In this document: in pieces, positions 55,609 to 64,000 of the stretch
How the letters are laid out: each line of letters begins with the position of its first letter
How positions within the stretch are numbered: position 1 is the stretch's first letter
Source: Roseicella sp. DB1501
GTDB taxonomy: Bacteria; Pseudomonadota; Alphaproteobacteria; Acetobacterales; Acetobacteraceae
Length of the DNA stretch: 64,000 nucleotides
Assembly: GCF_013112485.1 (NCBI RefSeq)
Contig: NZ_JABFHG010000002.1
Coordinates: forward strand, 248,001 to 312,000
Direction of reading: 5' to 3'
Translations under genes and position numbers: made by a program
Notes under the pieces: generated by a model
Databases searched by the model: none
The model's input: only the letters and a program-made list of their open reading frames with translations
Told to the model about the DNA's origin: nothing

Positions 55609-58425
55609 ATGACGGACGTCGTCGTCGTCGAAAGCCCGGCCAAGGCCAAGACCATCAACAAGTATCTCGGCCGCGACTTCACGGTGCTGGCGAGCTTCGG
55701 CCATGTCCGCGACCTCCCCCCGAAGGACGGCTCGGTCCGCCCGGAGGAGGATTTCGCCATGGACTGGGAATCCGAGGATCGCGGCGAGCGCCAGGTGAAC
55801 GAGATCGCCCGGGCGCTCCGCGGCGCCCGCCGGCTCTTCCTCGCCACCGACCCCGACCGCGAGGGCGAGGCGATCTCCTGGCACGTCCAGGACATGCTGG
55901 CCCGCAAGGGGGCGCTGAAGGGCATCGAGGTCCACCGGATCACTTTCAACGAGATCACCAAGCGGGCGGTGCAGCACGCTATCGCGCATCCGCGCGACCT
56001 CGACGCGCCGCTGATCGATGCCTATCTGGCGCGCCGGGCGCTCGACTACCTGGTCGGCTTCACCCTCTCCCCCGTGCTTTGGCGCAAGCTGCCCGGCAGC
56101 CGCTCCGCCGGGCGGGTGCAATCCGTCGCGCTCCGCCTCATCTGCGAGCGCGAGGCCGAGATCGAGGCCTTCCGGGCCCGCGAGTACTGGACCGTCGAGG
56201 CCCGCTTCCTCACCCCGGTCGGCGCCCCCTTCACCGCCCGGCTGACGCATCTCGACGGCAGGAAGCTCGAGCAGTTCGACCTGCCGGACGAGGCCAGCGC
56301 GCTGCGCGCCAAGGCGGCTGTCGAGGCGGGCACCTTCTCCGTCCTCTCGGTCGAGAAGCGCCGCGTCCGGCGCAACCCGCCGCCGCCCTTCACCACCTCG
56401 ACCTTGCAGCAGGAGGCGAGCCGCAAGCTCGGCATGGGCGCGCAGCAGACCATGCGGACGGCGCAGCAGCTCTATGAGGGCGTCGACATCGCCGGCGAGA
56501 CGGTTGGGCTCATTACCTATATGCGGACCGATGGCGTGCAGATGGCGCGCGAGGCCGTCATGGCCATCCGCGACCATGTGAAGGGTGAATTCGGCGCCGA
56601 CTACCTGCCGGGCGCGCCGCGCGAATACATCTCCAAGGCGAAGAACGCCCAGGAGGCGCATGAGGCGATCCGCCCGACCGATGTGCGCAACACGCCGGAG
56701 CGGGTCGCACGCTACCTGGATGAGCGGCAGCGCCGGCTCTACGAGCTGGTCTGGAAGCGCGCCGTCGCCTCGCAGATGCAGTCGGCCGAGCTCGACCAGA
56801 CCACGGTCGAGGTGGCGGATGCGGCGAAGAAGACCATCCTGCGCGCCACCGGCTCGGTCATCGCCTTCGACGGCTTCCTCAAGCTCTATCGCGAGGACGA
56901 GGACGACCGCGCCGCCGATGCCCGCGCCGGCCTCGTCACCGGTGCGCAGGAGGAGGAGGAGAGCCGCACCCTGCCGCCGATGCGCGAGCGGGACCCGCTG
57001 AAGCGCGGCGAGGTCGCGGCGAGCCAGCACTTCACCCAGCCGCCGCCGCGCTATTCCGAGGCGAGCCTGGTCAAGAAGCTGGAGGAGCTCGGCATCGGCC
57101 GGCCCTCCACCTATGCCTCCATCCTGCAGACCCTGCAGGACCGGGACTATGTGAAGCTCGAGAAGCGGCGCTTCATCCCCGAGGATCGCGGCCGGCTGGT
57201 CACCAGCTTCCTGGTGAAGTTCTTCGAGCGCTACGTCGATACCGGCTTCACCGCCGGGCTGGAGGAGCAGCTCGACGAGATCTCCGGCGGCCGGGTCGAC
57301 TGGCGGGCGGTGATGCGCGCCTTCTGGGACGCCTTCAAGAAGGCCGTCGACGCCACCAAGGACCTCAAGATCAGCGACGTCATCGACGCGCTGGATGCCG
57401 AGCTCGGCCCGCATTTCTTCCCCGAGCGCGGCGACGGCGCGGATCCGCGCGCCTGCCCGGCCTGCAGCAACGGCCGGCTCGGCCTCCGGCTCGGCCGGAC
57501 CGGCGCCTTCATCGGTTGCTCGAACTACCCGGACTGCCGCTACACCCGCCCCCTCGTTGCCCCCGGCGCCGAGGGCGAGGGCACCACGGGGCTGACCGAG
57601 GGCCCGCGCGAGCTGGGGCGCGACCCCGCGACGGGCGAGCAGGTCACCGTCCGCCGCGGCCCCTATGGCGTCTATGTCCAGCTCGGCGAGGGCGGCACCG
57701 ATGCCAAGGGCAAGCCGACCAAGCCGCGCCGGGCCAGCCTGACGCGCGACATGGACCCGGACACGCTCGACCTCGACCGGGCGCTCCGGCTGCTCTCCCT
57801 GCCGCGGGTGATCGGCCGCGATCCGGAGAGCGGCGAGGAGATCCAGGCCGGGCTCGGCCGCTTCGGCCCCTATATCAAGGTGGGCTCGGTCTACCAGTCG
57901 CTGGAGCCCGGGGACGATGTGCTCTCCCTCGGCATGAACCGGGCGATGGAGCTGCTGGCCAAGGCGCGCGCCAAGGTGCGGGTGCTGGGCCAGCATCCGA
58001 AGGACGGCGCGCCGGTCGAGATCCGCAAGGGCCGCTTCGGCCCCTATGCCCAGCACGGCAAGACGGTCGCCAACCTGCCGCGCAACCTGGCGATGGAGGA
58101 GGCGACGCTGGACGAGGTCGTCGCCCTGCTGGCCGAGAAGGGCAAGGCGCTGGCGCCGCGCGGCAAGGCCGGCGCCAAGGGGGCGGCCGCCAAGGGCAAG
58201 GCGAAGCGGACCACGGCCAATGGCGCGGCGCCGGAGGAGGCGCCGGCGAAGCCCGCCGCCCGCAAGCCGGCGGCGCGGACGGCCGCGGCCCGGAAGGCAC
58301 CCGCCACGGCGGCGCAGAAGGCCCCAACGAGCAAGGCCGTGGCGAAATCCGCGGCCAAGCCCACGGCCGCGAAGCCCGCCGCCCGCAAGGCGCCGGCCGC
58401 GCCGAAGCGGTCGGGCAAGGCCTGA
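55609..58425 (+). CDS. topA: DNA topoisomerase I
   Basis: Type IA topoisomerase that relaxes negative supercoils, 938 residues. Toprim motif VVVVESPAKAKTINKYLG is at the N-terminus with DPDREGEAISWH, and the active-site Tyr is in GLITYMRTDGVQM. SAGRVQSVALRLICEREAEIE is conserved. One four-Cys zinc ribbon follows (CPACSNGRLG to CSNYPDC). Three Topo_C repeats follow with RRGPYGVYVQLG, GRFGPYIKVG and GRFGPYAQHG. A Lys/Ala-rich tail of about 90 residues ends the protein. ATG 55609 is preferred to an in-frame GTG three codons upstream. Confidence 0.96.
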   Translation: MTDVVVVESPAKAKTINKYLGRDFTVLASFGHVRDLPPKDGSVRPEEDFAMDWESEDRGERQVNEIARALRGARRLFLATDPDREGEAISWHVQDMLARKGALKGIEVHRITFNEITKRAVQHAIAHPRDLDAPLIDAYLARRALDYLVGFTLSPVLWRKLPGSRSAGRVQSVALRLICEREAEIEAFRAREYWTVEARFLTPVGAPFTARLTHLDGRKLEQFDLPDEASALRAKAAVEAGTFSVLSVEKRRVRRNPPPPFTTSTLQQEASRKLGMGAQQTMRTAQQLYEGVDIAGETVGLITYMRTDGVQMAREAVMAIRDHVKGEFGADYLPGAPREYISKAKNAQEAHEAIRPTDVRNTPERVARYLDERQRRLYELVWKRAVASQMQSAELDQTTVEVADAAKKTILRATGSVIAFDGFLKLYREDEDDRAADARAGLVTGAQEEEESRTLPPMRERDPLKRGEVAASQHFTQPPPRYSEASLVKKLEELGIGRPSTYASILQTLQDRDYVKLEKRRFIPEDRGRLVTSFLVKFFERYVDTGFTAGLEEQLDEISGGRVDWRAVMRAFWDAFKKAVDATKDLKISDVIDALDAELGPHFFPERGDGADPRACPACSNGRLGLRLGRTGAFIGCSNYPDCRYTRPLVAPGAEGEGTTGLTEGPRELGRDPATGEQVTVRRGPYGVYVQLGEGGTDAKGKPTKPRRASLTRDMDPDTLDLDRALRLLSLPRVIGRDPESGEEIQAGLGRFGPYIKVGSVYQSLEPGDDVLSLGMNRAMELLAKARAKVRVLGQHPKDGAPVEIRKGRFGPYAQHGKTVANLPRNLAMEEATLDEVVALLAEKGKALAPRGKAGAKGAAAKGKAKRTTANGAAPEEAPAKPAARKPAARTAAARKAPATAAQKAPTSKAVAKSAAKPTAAKPAARKAPAAPKRSGKA

Positions 58426-58426
58426 G

Positions 58427-60679
58427 ATGGGCCGCCGCCCGACCGGCGGCGCCCCCGGGACGCCGGACGCGCCCCTGCCGACGAAGGAGGAACTGCGGCG
58501 CTTCCTCGCCGCGCACCCGGGCAAGCTCGGCAAGACCGAGATCGTCCGGCATTTCGGCCTTTCGGTCGACCAGCGCCCGGCGCTGCGCGCCCTGCTCGCC
58601 GAGCTGAAGGAGGATGGCAGCCTGCTCCCCGCCGGCCGGCGCGGCGTCTCCGCGGGCGTGGCGGAACGGCCGGGCCGCCTCCCGGAGATGGCGGTGATCG
58701 AGGTCACCGGGACCGATCCGGATGGCGACCCGATCGCCCGGCCGCTCGGCTGGAAGCCCGAGAGCCAGGGCCGGATGCCGGTCATCTACATGCGCCCCGA
58801 GCCGGCCGGCCAGGCGGCGCTCGCGCCCGGGGAGCGGGTGCTGGCGCGGCTGAAGCCGATCGGCGGCGGGAAATACGAGGGGCGGACGGTCAAGCGCATC
58901 GGCGCCGCCGGGCCGGCGCGGCTGCTCGGCGTCTATGAGGAAGGCCGGCTGATCCCGACCGACCGGCGGCACAAGGCGGAATGGGCGGTGCCGCCCGGCG
59001 AGGAGGGCGGCGCCGCGCCCGGCGAGATCGTCCTCGCCGAGCCCCTGCCCGGCCGCAGCCCGCTCGGCCTGCGCCCGGCGCGGATCGTCGAGCGGCTCGG
59101 CCGCATGGGCGAGGCGCGGTCCGTCTCGCTCATCTGCATCCATGCCCATGGCATCCCGGAGATCTTCCCGGCCGAGGCGGTGCAGGAGGCGGCCCGCGCC
59201 TGGGGCGTGAGTCCCCAGGGGCGCGAGGACCTGCGCGACATCCCGCTCGTCACCATCGACGGCGAGGATGCCCGCGACTTCGACGACGCCGTCTGGGCCG
59301 CGCCGGAGGGCAGCGGCTGGCGCGTCATCGTCGCCATCGCCGATGTCGCGCATTACGTCCGCCCCGGCTCGGCGCTCGACCGCGAGGCCTGGGCCCGCGG
59401 CAACAGCGTCTACTTCCCGGACCGCGTGGTGCCGATGCTGCCCGAGGCGCTCTCCAACGGCTGGTGCAGCCTGCGCCCGGGCGAGCCGCGCGGCTGCCTC
59501 TTCGTCGAGATGCGCTTCGACGCCGGCGGCGGCAAGACCAGCCACCGCTTCGGCCGCGGCCTCATGACCAGCGTCGCCCGGCTGACCTATGAGCAGGCGC
59601 AGGCGGCGCGAGAGGCCGGCGAGGACCCGGCCGGCCCCCCCGCTGGCACCCTCGCCGCCCTCTACGGCGCCTTCCGCTCCCTGCTGGCGGCGCGCGAACG
59701 GCGCGGCACGCTGGAGCTCGACCTGCCGGAGCGGCGGGTGCGGCTCGGCCCCGACGGCGAGGTGCTGGCTGTGGAGCCGCGCGCCCGGCTCGACAGCCAC
59801 CGGCTGATCGAGGAGTTCATGGTCGCGGCCAATGTCGCCGCGGCCGAGGAGCTGGAACGCCTCGGCCAGCCCTGCCTGTACCGGGTGCATGACCGGCCGG
59901 CCGACCGCAAGCTGGAGGGGCTGCGGCAGTTCCTCGACGCCTTCGGCCTCTCCCTGCCGGCCTCCGACCGGCTGCGCCCGGCCGATTTCGCGCATCTGCT
60001 GGAGCGGGTGCAGGGACGGCCGGAGGAGCGGCTGGTGCACGAGACGGTGCTGCGGAGCCAGTCGCAGGCGGCCTATGACCCCGAGAATATCGGACATTTC
60101 GGCCTCGCTTTGGCCCGCTACGCGCATTTCACCAGCCCGATCCGCCGCTATGCCGACCTGCTGGTCCACCGCGCCCTGGTGCGGGGCCTGACGCTCGGCG
60201 GCGACGGCCTCGCCGAGGCGGAGGCGGCGCGCTTCCCGGAGACCGGCGAGCACATCACCCGGACCGAGCGGCGCGCCGCCGCCGCCGAGCGGGACGCCAT
60301 CGACCGCTACCTTGCGGCATTCATGTCGCATCGGATCGGAGAGGTGTTCGAGGCGCGTATTTCGGGGGTGACACGCTTCGGTCTGTTCGTCACCGTAGAG
60401 GCGAATGGCGCGAGCGGAATCCTTCCCCTGGCGTCGCTGCCGGACGATCGATGGACCGAGGACCAGGCCAGGCATGCGCTGTCGGGCCAGCGGACCGGTC
60501 TCACCTTCACCCTGGGACAGGCGGTGGAGGCGAGGCTGGTCGAGGCGAACCCCCGCACCGGCGGCATGGTCTTCCACCTGATGCAGGGGATCCCCGCGCC
60601 GAAGCGCGGGACGCGCGGCGCCAAGGCCGGGCCTGCCAAAGCCGGGACCGCGGGGGCCGGATCACGGGCGCGCCGCTGA
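58427..60679 (+). CDS. rnr: ribonuclease R
   Basis: 3'-5' exoribonuclease of the RNase II/R family, 750 residues, which degrades structured RNA. It has an N-terminal winged helix (LGKTEIVRHFGLSVDQR), cold-shock domains, the catalytic RNB domain with IDGEDARDFDDAV and YFPDRVVPMLPEALSNGWCSL, HFTSPIRRYADLLVHRAL, and a C-terminal S1 domain (EVFEARISGVTRFGLFVTVE) followed by a basic tail. ATG 58427 lies one base after the topA stop. Its stop overlaps the proposed CTG start of the S41 protease. Confidence 0.95.
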   Translation: MGRRPTGGAPGTPDAPLPTKEELRRFLAAHPGKLGKTEIVRHFGLSVDQRPALRALLAELKEDGSLLPAGRRGVSAGVAERPGRLPEMAVIEVTGTDPDGDPIARPLGWKPESQGRMPVIYMRPEPAGQAALAPGERVLARLKPIGGGKYEGRTVKRIGAAGPARLLGVYEEGRLIPTDRRHKAEWAVPPGEEGGAAPGEIVLAEPLPGRSPLGLRPARIVERLGRMGEARSVSLICIHAHGIPEIFPAEAVQEAARAWGVSPQGREDLRDIPLVTIDGEDARDFDDAVWAAPEGSGWRVIVAIADVAHYVRPGSALDREAWARGNSVYFPDRVVPMLPEALSNGWCSLRPGEPRGCLFVEMRFDAGGGKTSHRFGRGLMTSVARLTYEQAQAAREAGEDPAGPPAGTLAALYGAFRSLLAARERRGTLELDLPERRVRLGPDGEVLAVEPRARLDSHRLIEEFMVAANVAAAEELERLGQPCLYRVHDRPADRKLEGLRQFLDAFGLSLPASDRLRPADFAHLLERVQGRPEERLVHETVLRSQSQAAYDPENIGHFGLALARYAHFTSPIRRYADLLVHRALVRGLTLGGDGLAEAEAARFPETGEHITRTERRAAAAERDAIDRYLAAFMSHRIGEVFEARISGVTRFGLFVTVEANGASGILPLASLPDDRWTEDQARHALSGQRTGLTFTLGQAVEARLVEANPRTGGMVFHLMQGIPAPKRGTRGAKAGPAKAGTAGAGSRARR

Positions 60680-62181
60680 TCCTGCTGCTGCTTCTGCTGC
60701 TCGGCCCGCTTCCCGCCGCGGCGCAGCCCGGCGGCTTCCCGCGCGAGGGCGTGCAGGCGGTGCTTGCCACCGCCCTCGGCGCGGTGCTGGAGCGGCACCT
60801 GGACCTCGTCGCCCCGGCCCAGCTCGGCCTCTGGACCCTGCGCGGCCTGGCGGTGATCGATCCTGCCCTGCAGACCGAGCTGCAGAGCAACACCCTGCTG
60901 CTCTCCGCCCCCGACCGGCTGCTCTCCGCCCGGCCGGTGCCGGCGCTGCCGGCGAGCGGGCCGCCCGAGGCGGCCGCGCCCGCACTCGCCTCGGCGCTGG
61001 CGGCCATGTTCGACGCCGCCTGGCGCGCCTCCCCGGCGATCCGCCAGGCGGGGCCGGAGCAGATGCTGCGCAGCGGCTTCGAGGAGCTGTTCAACCACCT
61101 CGACCCCTACAGCCGCTACATGACGCCACAGGAGGCGACCGCGGCGCGGGCCCGGCGGATCGGCCAGACCGGGCTCGGGCTGCGGCTCGCGGCCGGGCGC
61201 GGCGGGGCGGTGGTCATCGCCAGCCTGACACCGGATTCGCCGGCCTCCGAGGCCGGGCTGCGGCTCGGCGACCAGGTGCTGGCGGTGGACGGGACCCCCC
61301 TCTCGGCCCGCGACCTCGCCGCCGCGGCGGCGCTGCTCGAGGGCCCGGTGGGCACCGAGGTGACGCTGCGCATCCAGCGCGGCCGGCGACGCTTCAACGC
61401 CTACCTCCTCCGCAGCACCGTGCCGCCCGAGACGGTGCATGCGCGGCGGCAGGAGGAGATCCTCTGGCTGCGGCTCGACGGCTTCTCCAACGCCACCGAC
61501 ACCCGGCTGGCGGAGCTGCTGCAGGAGGGCTTCAGCGGCACCGTGCCGCGCGGCGTGGTGCTCGACCTGCGCGGCAACCGCGGCGGGCTGCTGGGCCAGG
61601 CCGTGGCGGTGGCCAGCGCCTTCCTCGCCGATGGCGTGGTCGCCCGGACCAGCGGCCGCCACCCCGACGCAGCGCGGACCTACATCTCGGCCGGGCCGGA
61701 CCTCGCCCGTGGGGTGCCCCTGGTGGTGCTGGTCGACGGCCGCACGGCCTCGGCGGCGGAGATCGTGGCGGCCGCCCTGTCGGACCGCGGGCGCGGCGTG
61801 GTGCTCGGCAGCGCCACCACGGGCAAGGGGCTGATCCAGGCGGTGGTGCCGCTGCCGAACGGCGGCGAGCTGCTGGTCACCTGGTCGCGCGTCCTGGCGC
61901 CGCGGGGCTGGCCGATCCAGGGGCTCGGGGTGCTGCCCGCGCTCTGCACCAGCCTCGGCGCGGAGGCGACCGCGGCGGCGCTGGCCCAGCTCCGCCGCGG
62001 CGAGGCGCCGATGGGCCGGGTGCTGGCGCGGCTGCGGGCGGCGCGGGCGCCAGTGCCGGGCAGCGAGGTGGCGGCGCTGCGGAGCGCCTGCCCGCCCGCC
62101 GAGGGCCGGCCGGCCGACCTCGCCACGGCGCAGACGCTGCTCGAGCAGGCGGAGGCCTATGACACGGCGCTCGGGCGCTGA
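60676..62181 (+). CDS. S41-family C-terminal processing protease, proposed CTG start
   Basis: Periplasmic PDZ-containing serine protease of the CtpA/Prc family, about 501 residues. A helical N-terminal part (GFEELFNHLDPYSRYMTPQE) precedes a PDZ domain (DSPASEAGLRLGDQVLAVDG). The protease core carries VVLDLRGNRGGLLGQAV, the nucleophile Ser in DGRTASAAEIVAAAL and the general-base Lys in SATTGKGLIQ. The hydrophobic signal LILLLLLLLGPLPAAAQ has no ATG, GTG or TTG before it until 60451, deep inside rnr. CTG 60676, overlapping the rnr stop (CTGA), is the likely start. The leader then lacks basic residues, so this start is less sure than that of mepA. Confidence 0.82.
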   Translation: MILLLLLLLGPLPAAAQPGGFPREGVQAVLATALGAVLERHLDLVAPAQLGLWTLRGLAVIDPALQTELQSNTLLLSAPDRLLSARPVPALPASGPPEAAAPALASALAAMFDAAWRASPAIRQAGPEQMLRSGFEELFNHLDPYSRYMTPQEATAARARRIGQTGLGLRLAAGRGGAVVIASLTPDSPASEAGLRLGDQVLAVDGTPLSARDLAAAAALLEGPVGTEVTLRIQRGRRRFNAYLLRSTVPPETVHARRQEEILWLRLDGFSNATDTRLAELLQEGFSGTVPRGVVLDLRGNRGGLLGQAVAVASAFLADGVVARTSGRHPDAARTYISAGPDLARGVPLVVLVDGRTASAAEIVAAALSDRGRGVVLGSATTGKGLIQAVVPLPNGGELLVTWSRVLAPRGWPIQGLGVLPALCTSLGAEATAAALAQLRRGEAPMGRVLARLRAARAPVPGSEVAALRSACPPAEGRPADLATAQTLLEQAEAYDTALGR

Positions 62182-62227
62182 GCGGCTGCTGCGGGCCGGC
62201 ATGCGGGCTTGGCGCGGCAGCGAATCC

Positions 62228-62255
62228 TTGACGCCACCGCCTGTCCCGCTACTGT
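62228..62255 (+). promoter_or_regulatory. candidate sigma-70-type promoter of rpmG
   Basis: TTGACG (62228-62233) is followed after 16 bases by TACTGT (62250-62255), about 50 bases before the rpmG start. Both elements are close to the sigma-70 consensus. It would give rpmG its own transcript, independent of the upstream protease. Confidence 0.45.
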
Positions 62256-62304
62256 CCCGCCCCTTCCGCCAGCCCGGCAGACCGAACACGACGAAGGCGT
62301 CATC

Positions 62305-62472
62305 ATGGCCAAGGCCAATACCATCCAGATCAAGCTCGTCAGCAGCGCCGATACCGGCTTCTTCTACGTGACCAAGAAGAACGTGCGGACGACGACCAGC
62401 AAGCTGGAGAAGAAGAAGTACGACCCGGTGGCGCGCAAGCACGTCGTCTTCCGCGAAGCCAAGATCAAGTAA
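62305..62472 (+). CDS. rpmG: 50S ribosomal protein L33
   Basis: Ribosomal protein of the large subunit, 55 residues, the proteobacterial form. The sequence [20 protein letters not shown], then [20 protein letters not shown] and the basic C-terminus [10 protein letters not shown], is typical. It lacks the CxxC pairs of the zinc-binding version. ATG 62305 follows GAAGG. Its place before pleD is conserved in many alphaproteobacteria. Confidence 0.97.
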   Translation: MAKANTIQIKLVSSADTGFFYVTKKNVRTTTSKLEKKKYDPVARKHVVFREAKIK

Positions 62473-62526
62473 TATCAACGGCCCTCAGACGCCGGGCGCG
62501 AACCTCCGCTTCGCTTGGCCGCGCGA

Positions 62527-62593
62527 CCTGGACCATTGTTTGATCGCGTGAGTCTTGCCTGCGGTGAGTCCACCTCAGACGATCACGCTCTGG
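62527..62593 (-). repeat. dispersed intergenic repeat family B, copy B3 (core only)
   Basis: ATTGTTTGATCGCGTGAG, then GCGGTGAGTCCACCTC and GATCACGCTCTGG, match the cores of B1 and B2, in the B2 orientation. Only the outer CCTGGACC remnant of the flanking hairpin remains. It lies between the convergent rpmG and pleD genes. Confidence 0.8.
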
Positions 62594-62616
62594 GTCGCGG
62601 GCCCCGTTCGGGGCTT

Positions 62617-62640
62617 CGGACCGGTCAGGCGACCGGTCCG
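62617..62640. terminator. hairpin between convergent rpmG and pleD
   Basis: A perfect 10-bp inverted repeat, CGGACCGGTC and GACCGGTCCG, surrounds a four-base loop (AGGC). It is in the right place to end transcripts of both convergent genes. No T-run follows on either strand, so intrinsic termination is uncertain. Confidence 0.45.
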
Positions 62641-62763
62641 TTGGTCTGACCCCCCGAACCGATCGCCGGAGATGGTTGCAGGCGGGCGGCCGGAGCGATC
62701 CGGTCGCCTTTCGGCATGTTCGGACCTCGTCGCATGGGTCGGCGGTCGCCGGCCCGCGCCGCC

Positions 62764-64000
62764 CTACCGCTCCGCCACCGTGGCCGGTGGCGGCTGGGCG
62801 GCGATGAAATCCTCCGGGACCGCCGGCTCCACCCGGTTCCGCCCGTTCGCCTTGGCGCGGTAGAGCGCGGCATCCGCCGCCGCCACGGCGCCCGCGACGG
62901 AACAGCCGGCCGGCGCGATCGCCAGGCCGATGCTGACCGTCACCGGCAGCAGCGCCGGGCCGACCGCGATCGGCTCGCTGCTCAGCGCCGCGCGCAACCG
63001 CTCCGCCACCATGGCGGCGTAATCGGTCGGCGCCCCGGCCAGCACCACCATGAACTCCTCCCCACCGTAGCGGGCCAGGACATCGACCGCGCGGAGATGG
63101 GATTTCAGCCGCTCCGCCACCTCCTTCAGCGCGACATCGCCGGCGGCATGGCCGTAGGTGTCGTTGATCGCCTTGAAGCGGTCGACATCGAGCAGCATCA
63201 CGGCGGCATCGGTGCCGCGCAGCACGCCATCCAGGTGCCGCTGCACGTAGCGGCGGTTGCGCAACCCGGTCAGCGGATCGGTCACCGCCAGCTCCAGCGA
63301 CCGGTCGAGCTCGTTGCGCAACCGCTCCTGGTACCATTTGCGGCGGACCTGGTTGCGGGCCCGGGCGCGCAGCTCGTTGGCGTCGATCGGCCGCAGCACA
63401 TGGTCGTTGGCGCCGAGGTCGAAGCCGCGCAGCACCAGGCCGCGCTGGCTCGGATCGGCGGTGAGCAGGACCGGCAGGTCGCGGGTCGCCGCCTCGGCGC
63501 GCAGCCGCGAGGCGAGGCGCAGCACGTCCCCTCCCTCCGGCGGCAGGCAGAGCACGGCCAGGTCGAAGCCGCCGACCAGCAGGGCGTGCCGCGCCTCGTC
63601 CGAGCGGACCGACTGGTGCACGACCACGCCATCCTCGGCGAGGGCCGCGGCGATCTGCCCGACCTCGCCCGGCGTCTCGGACAGCACCAGCGCATGCGCG
63701 CCGGCGATCCCGGCGCTCGGCTCCGGCGGCGGCTCGATGCCGAGCTGCCGGGCGGTCTCGGAGCGCTGCCGCCAGGCATCCAGCACCTGCTTCACCCGCA
63801 GCAGGGCGCGCAGCCGGGCGAACATGGTGGCGTCGTCGACCGGCTTCGAGAGGAAGTCGTCCGCCCCGGCCTCCAGGCCGCGGACCCGCTCCGCCTGGTC
63901 GATCAGCGCCGTGACCATGACGACCGGCATATGCGCGGTCGCCTCCTCCGCCTTCAGCCGGCGGCAGACCTCGTAGCCGTCCATGCCGGGCATCATGACG
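62764..64000 (-). CDS. pleD: PleD-like response regulator diguanylate cyclase (5' end outside window)
   Basis: Signalling enzyme that makes cyclic di-GMP. The N-terminal start lies beyond the window; the visible frame begins in the first receiver domain (VMMPGMDGYEVCRRL, then the Lys of DFLSKPVDD). A second, degenerate receiver follows (ALVLSETPGEVGQIAAALA), and then a GGDEF domain with active motif RYGGEEF. The inhibitory I-site RxxD is present (RAVD, just before it), as in Caulobacter PleD. The REC-REC-GGDEF order and the place downstream of rpmG support PleD. It is probably activated by phosphorylation and feedback-inhibited by its product. Confidence 0.92.
   Translation of the reverse strand, partial: VMMPGMDGYEVCRRLKAEEATAHMPVVMVTALIDQAERVRGLEAGADDFLSKPVDDATMFARLRALLRVKQVLDAWRQRSETARQLGIEPPPEPSAGIAGAHALVLSETPGEVGQIAAALAEDGVVVHQSVRSDEARHALLVGGFDLAVLCLPPEGGDVLRLASRLRAEAATRDLPVLLTADPSQRGLVLRGFDLGANDHVLRPIDANELRARARNQVRRKWYQERLRNELDRSLELAVTDPLTGLRNRRYVQRHLDGVLRGTDAAVMLLDVDRFKAINDTYGHAAGDVALKEVAERLKSHLRAVDVLARYGGEEFMVVLAGAPTDYAAMVAERLRAALSSEPIAVGPALLPVTVSIGLAIAPAGCSVAGAVAAADAALYRAKANGRNRVEPAVPEDFIAAQPPPATVAER

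Noticed and set aside
55396-58785. Open frame of over 1100 codons opposite topA
   Set aside because: Mirror of topA codons; composition is that of antisense GC-rich DNA and topA itself is unmistakable.
57875-60577. Open frame of about 900 codons opposite rnr
   Set aside because: Antisense shadow of ribonuclease R with no recognisable motif.

Overview
The window is very GC-rich, gene-dense alphaproteobacterial chromosome. The gene order (pyrB, pyrC-like, plsY, dprA, topA, rnr, rpmG, pleD; the yfgM-like, bamB, der cluster; gatC, gatA, gatB), the number of orphan Bug/TctC-type solute-binding proteins and the amidohydrolase, luciferase-like and DUF2236 content point to Rhodospirillales. Acetobacteraceae of the Roseomonas kind is the best guess. 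This rests on gene content read by eye, not on a database search. I see no prophage, insertion sequence, CRISPR array or rRNA operon.

Layout. 1-4128: edge of an exopolysaccharide locus (galE, a Wzz/BY-kinase, a divergent Wza-like lipoprotein) and a MepA-type endopeptidase. 4146-8290: a Liv-type binding protein, an alpha/beta-hydrolase-fold protein paired with a luciferase-like monooxygenase, and an antitoxin with a broken PIN toxin. 8298-11735: der, bamB and a YfgM-like gene. 11816-18259: lipoprotein, secreted amidohydrolase, DUF2236 protein, Xaa-Pro aminopeptidase, a frameshifted DUF1127 gene and an MFS transporter. 18273-21927: pentapeptide protein, UvrD/PcrA helicase and PrmA, overlapping head to tail. 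22085-30390: isomerase, EctD-like dioxygenase, metF, mlaA-mlaC, a Bug protein, an acetyltransferase, ettA and an HNH gene. 30440-35240: a five-gene catabolic-looking operon (hydroxyacid dehydrogenase, metallo-lactonase, LeuC, LeuD, Bug protein). 35619-43592: small gene, RlpA-like protein, nhaA-Bug pair, amidohydrolase, lone molybdenum hydroxylase subunit, tRNA-Ser and GST. 43926-48273: TM2 protein and gatC-gatA-orf143-gatB. 48274-64000: large MscS channel, ruvX, pyrB, a degenerate dihydroorotase, plsY, dprA, topA, rnr, S41 protease, rpmG and a PleD-like diguanylate cyclase cut by the window end.

The most unusual signals are two families of dispersed structured intergenic repeats (four copies of family A, three of family B), two secreted-protein genes that appear to start with CTG inside the stop codon of the gene before (CTGA), a dihydroorotase and an alpha/beta hydrolase that have lost catalytic residues, a PIN toxin with an in-frame stop, a DUF1127 gene shifted by a GC-dinucleotide tract, a gene wedged into the gatCAB operon, and the LeuCD/lactonase/Bug operon. 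No feature here proves a wholly new defence or mobile system.
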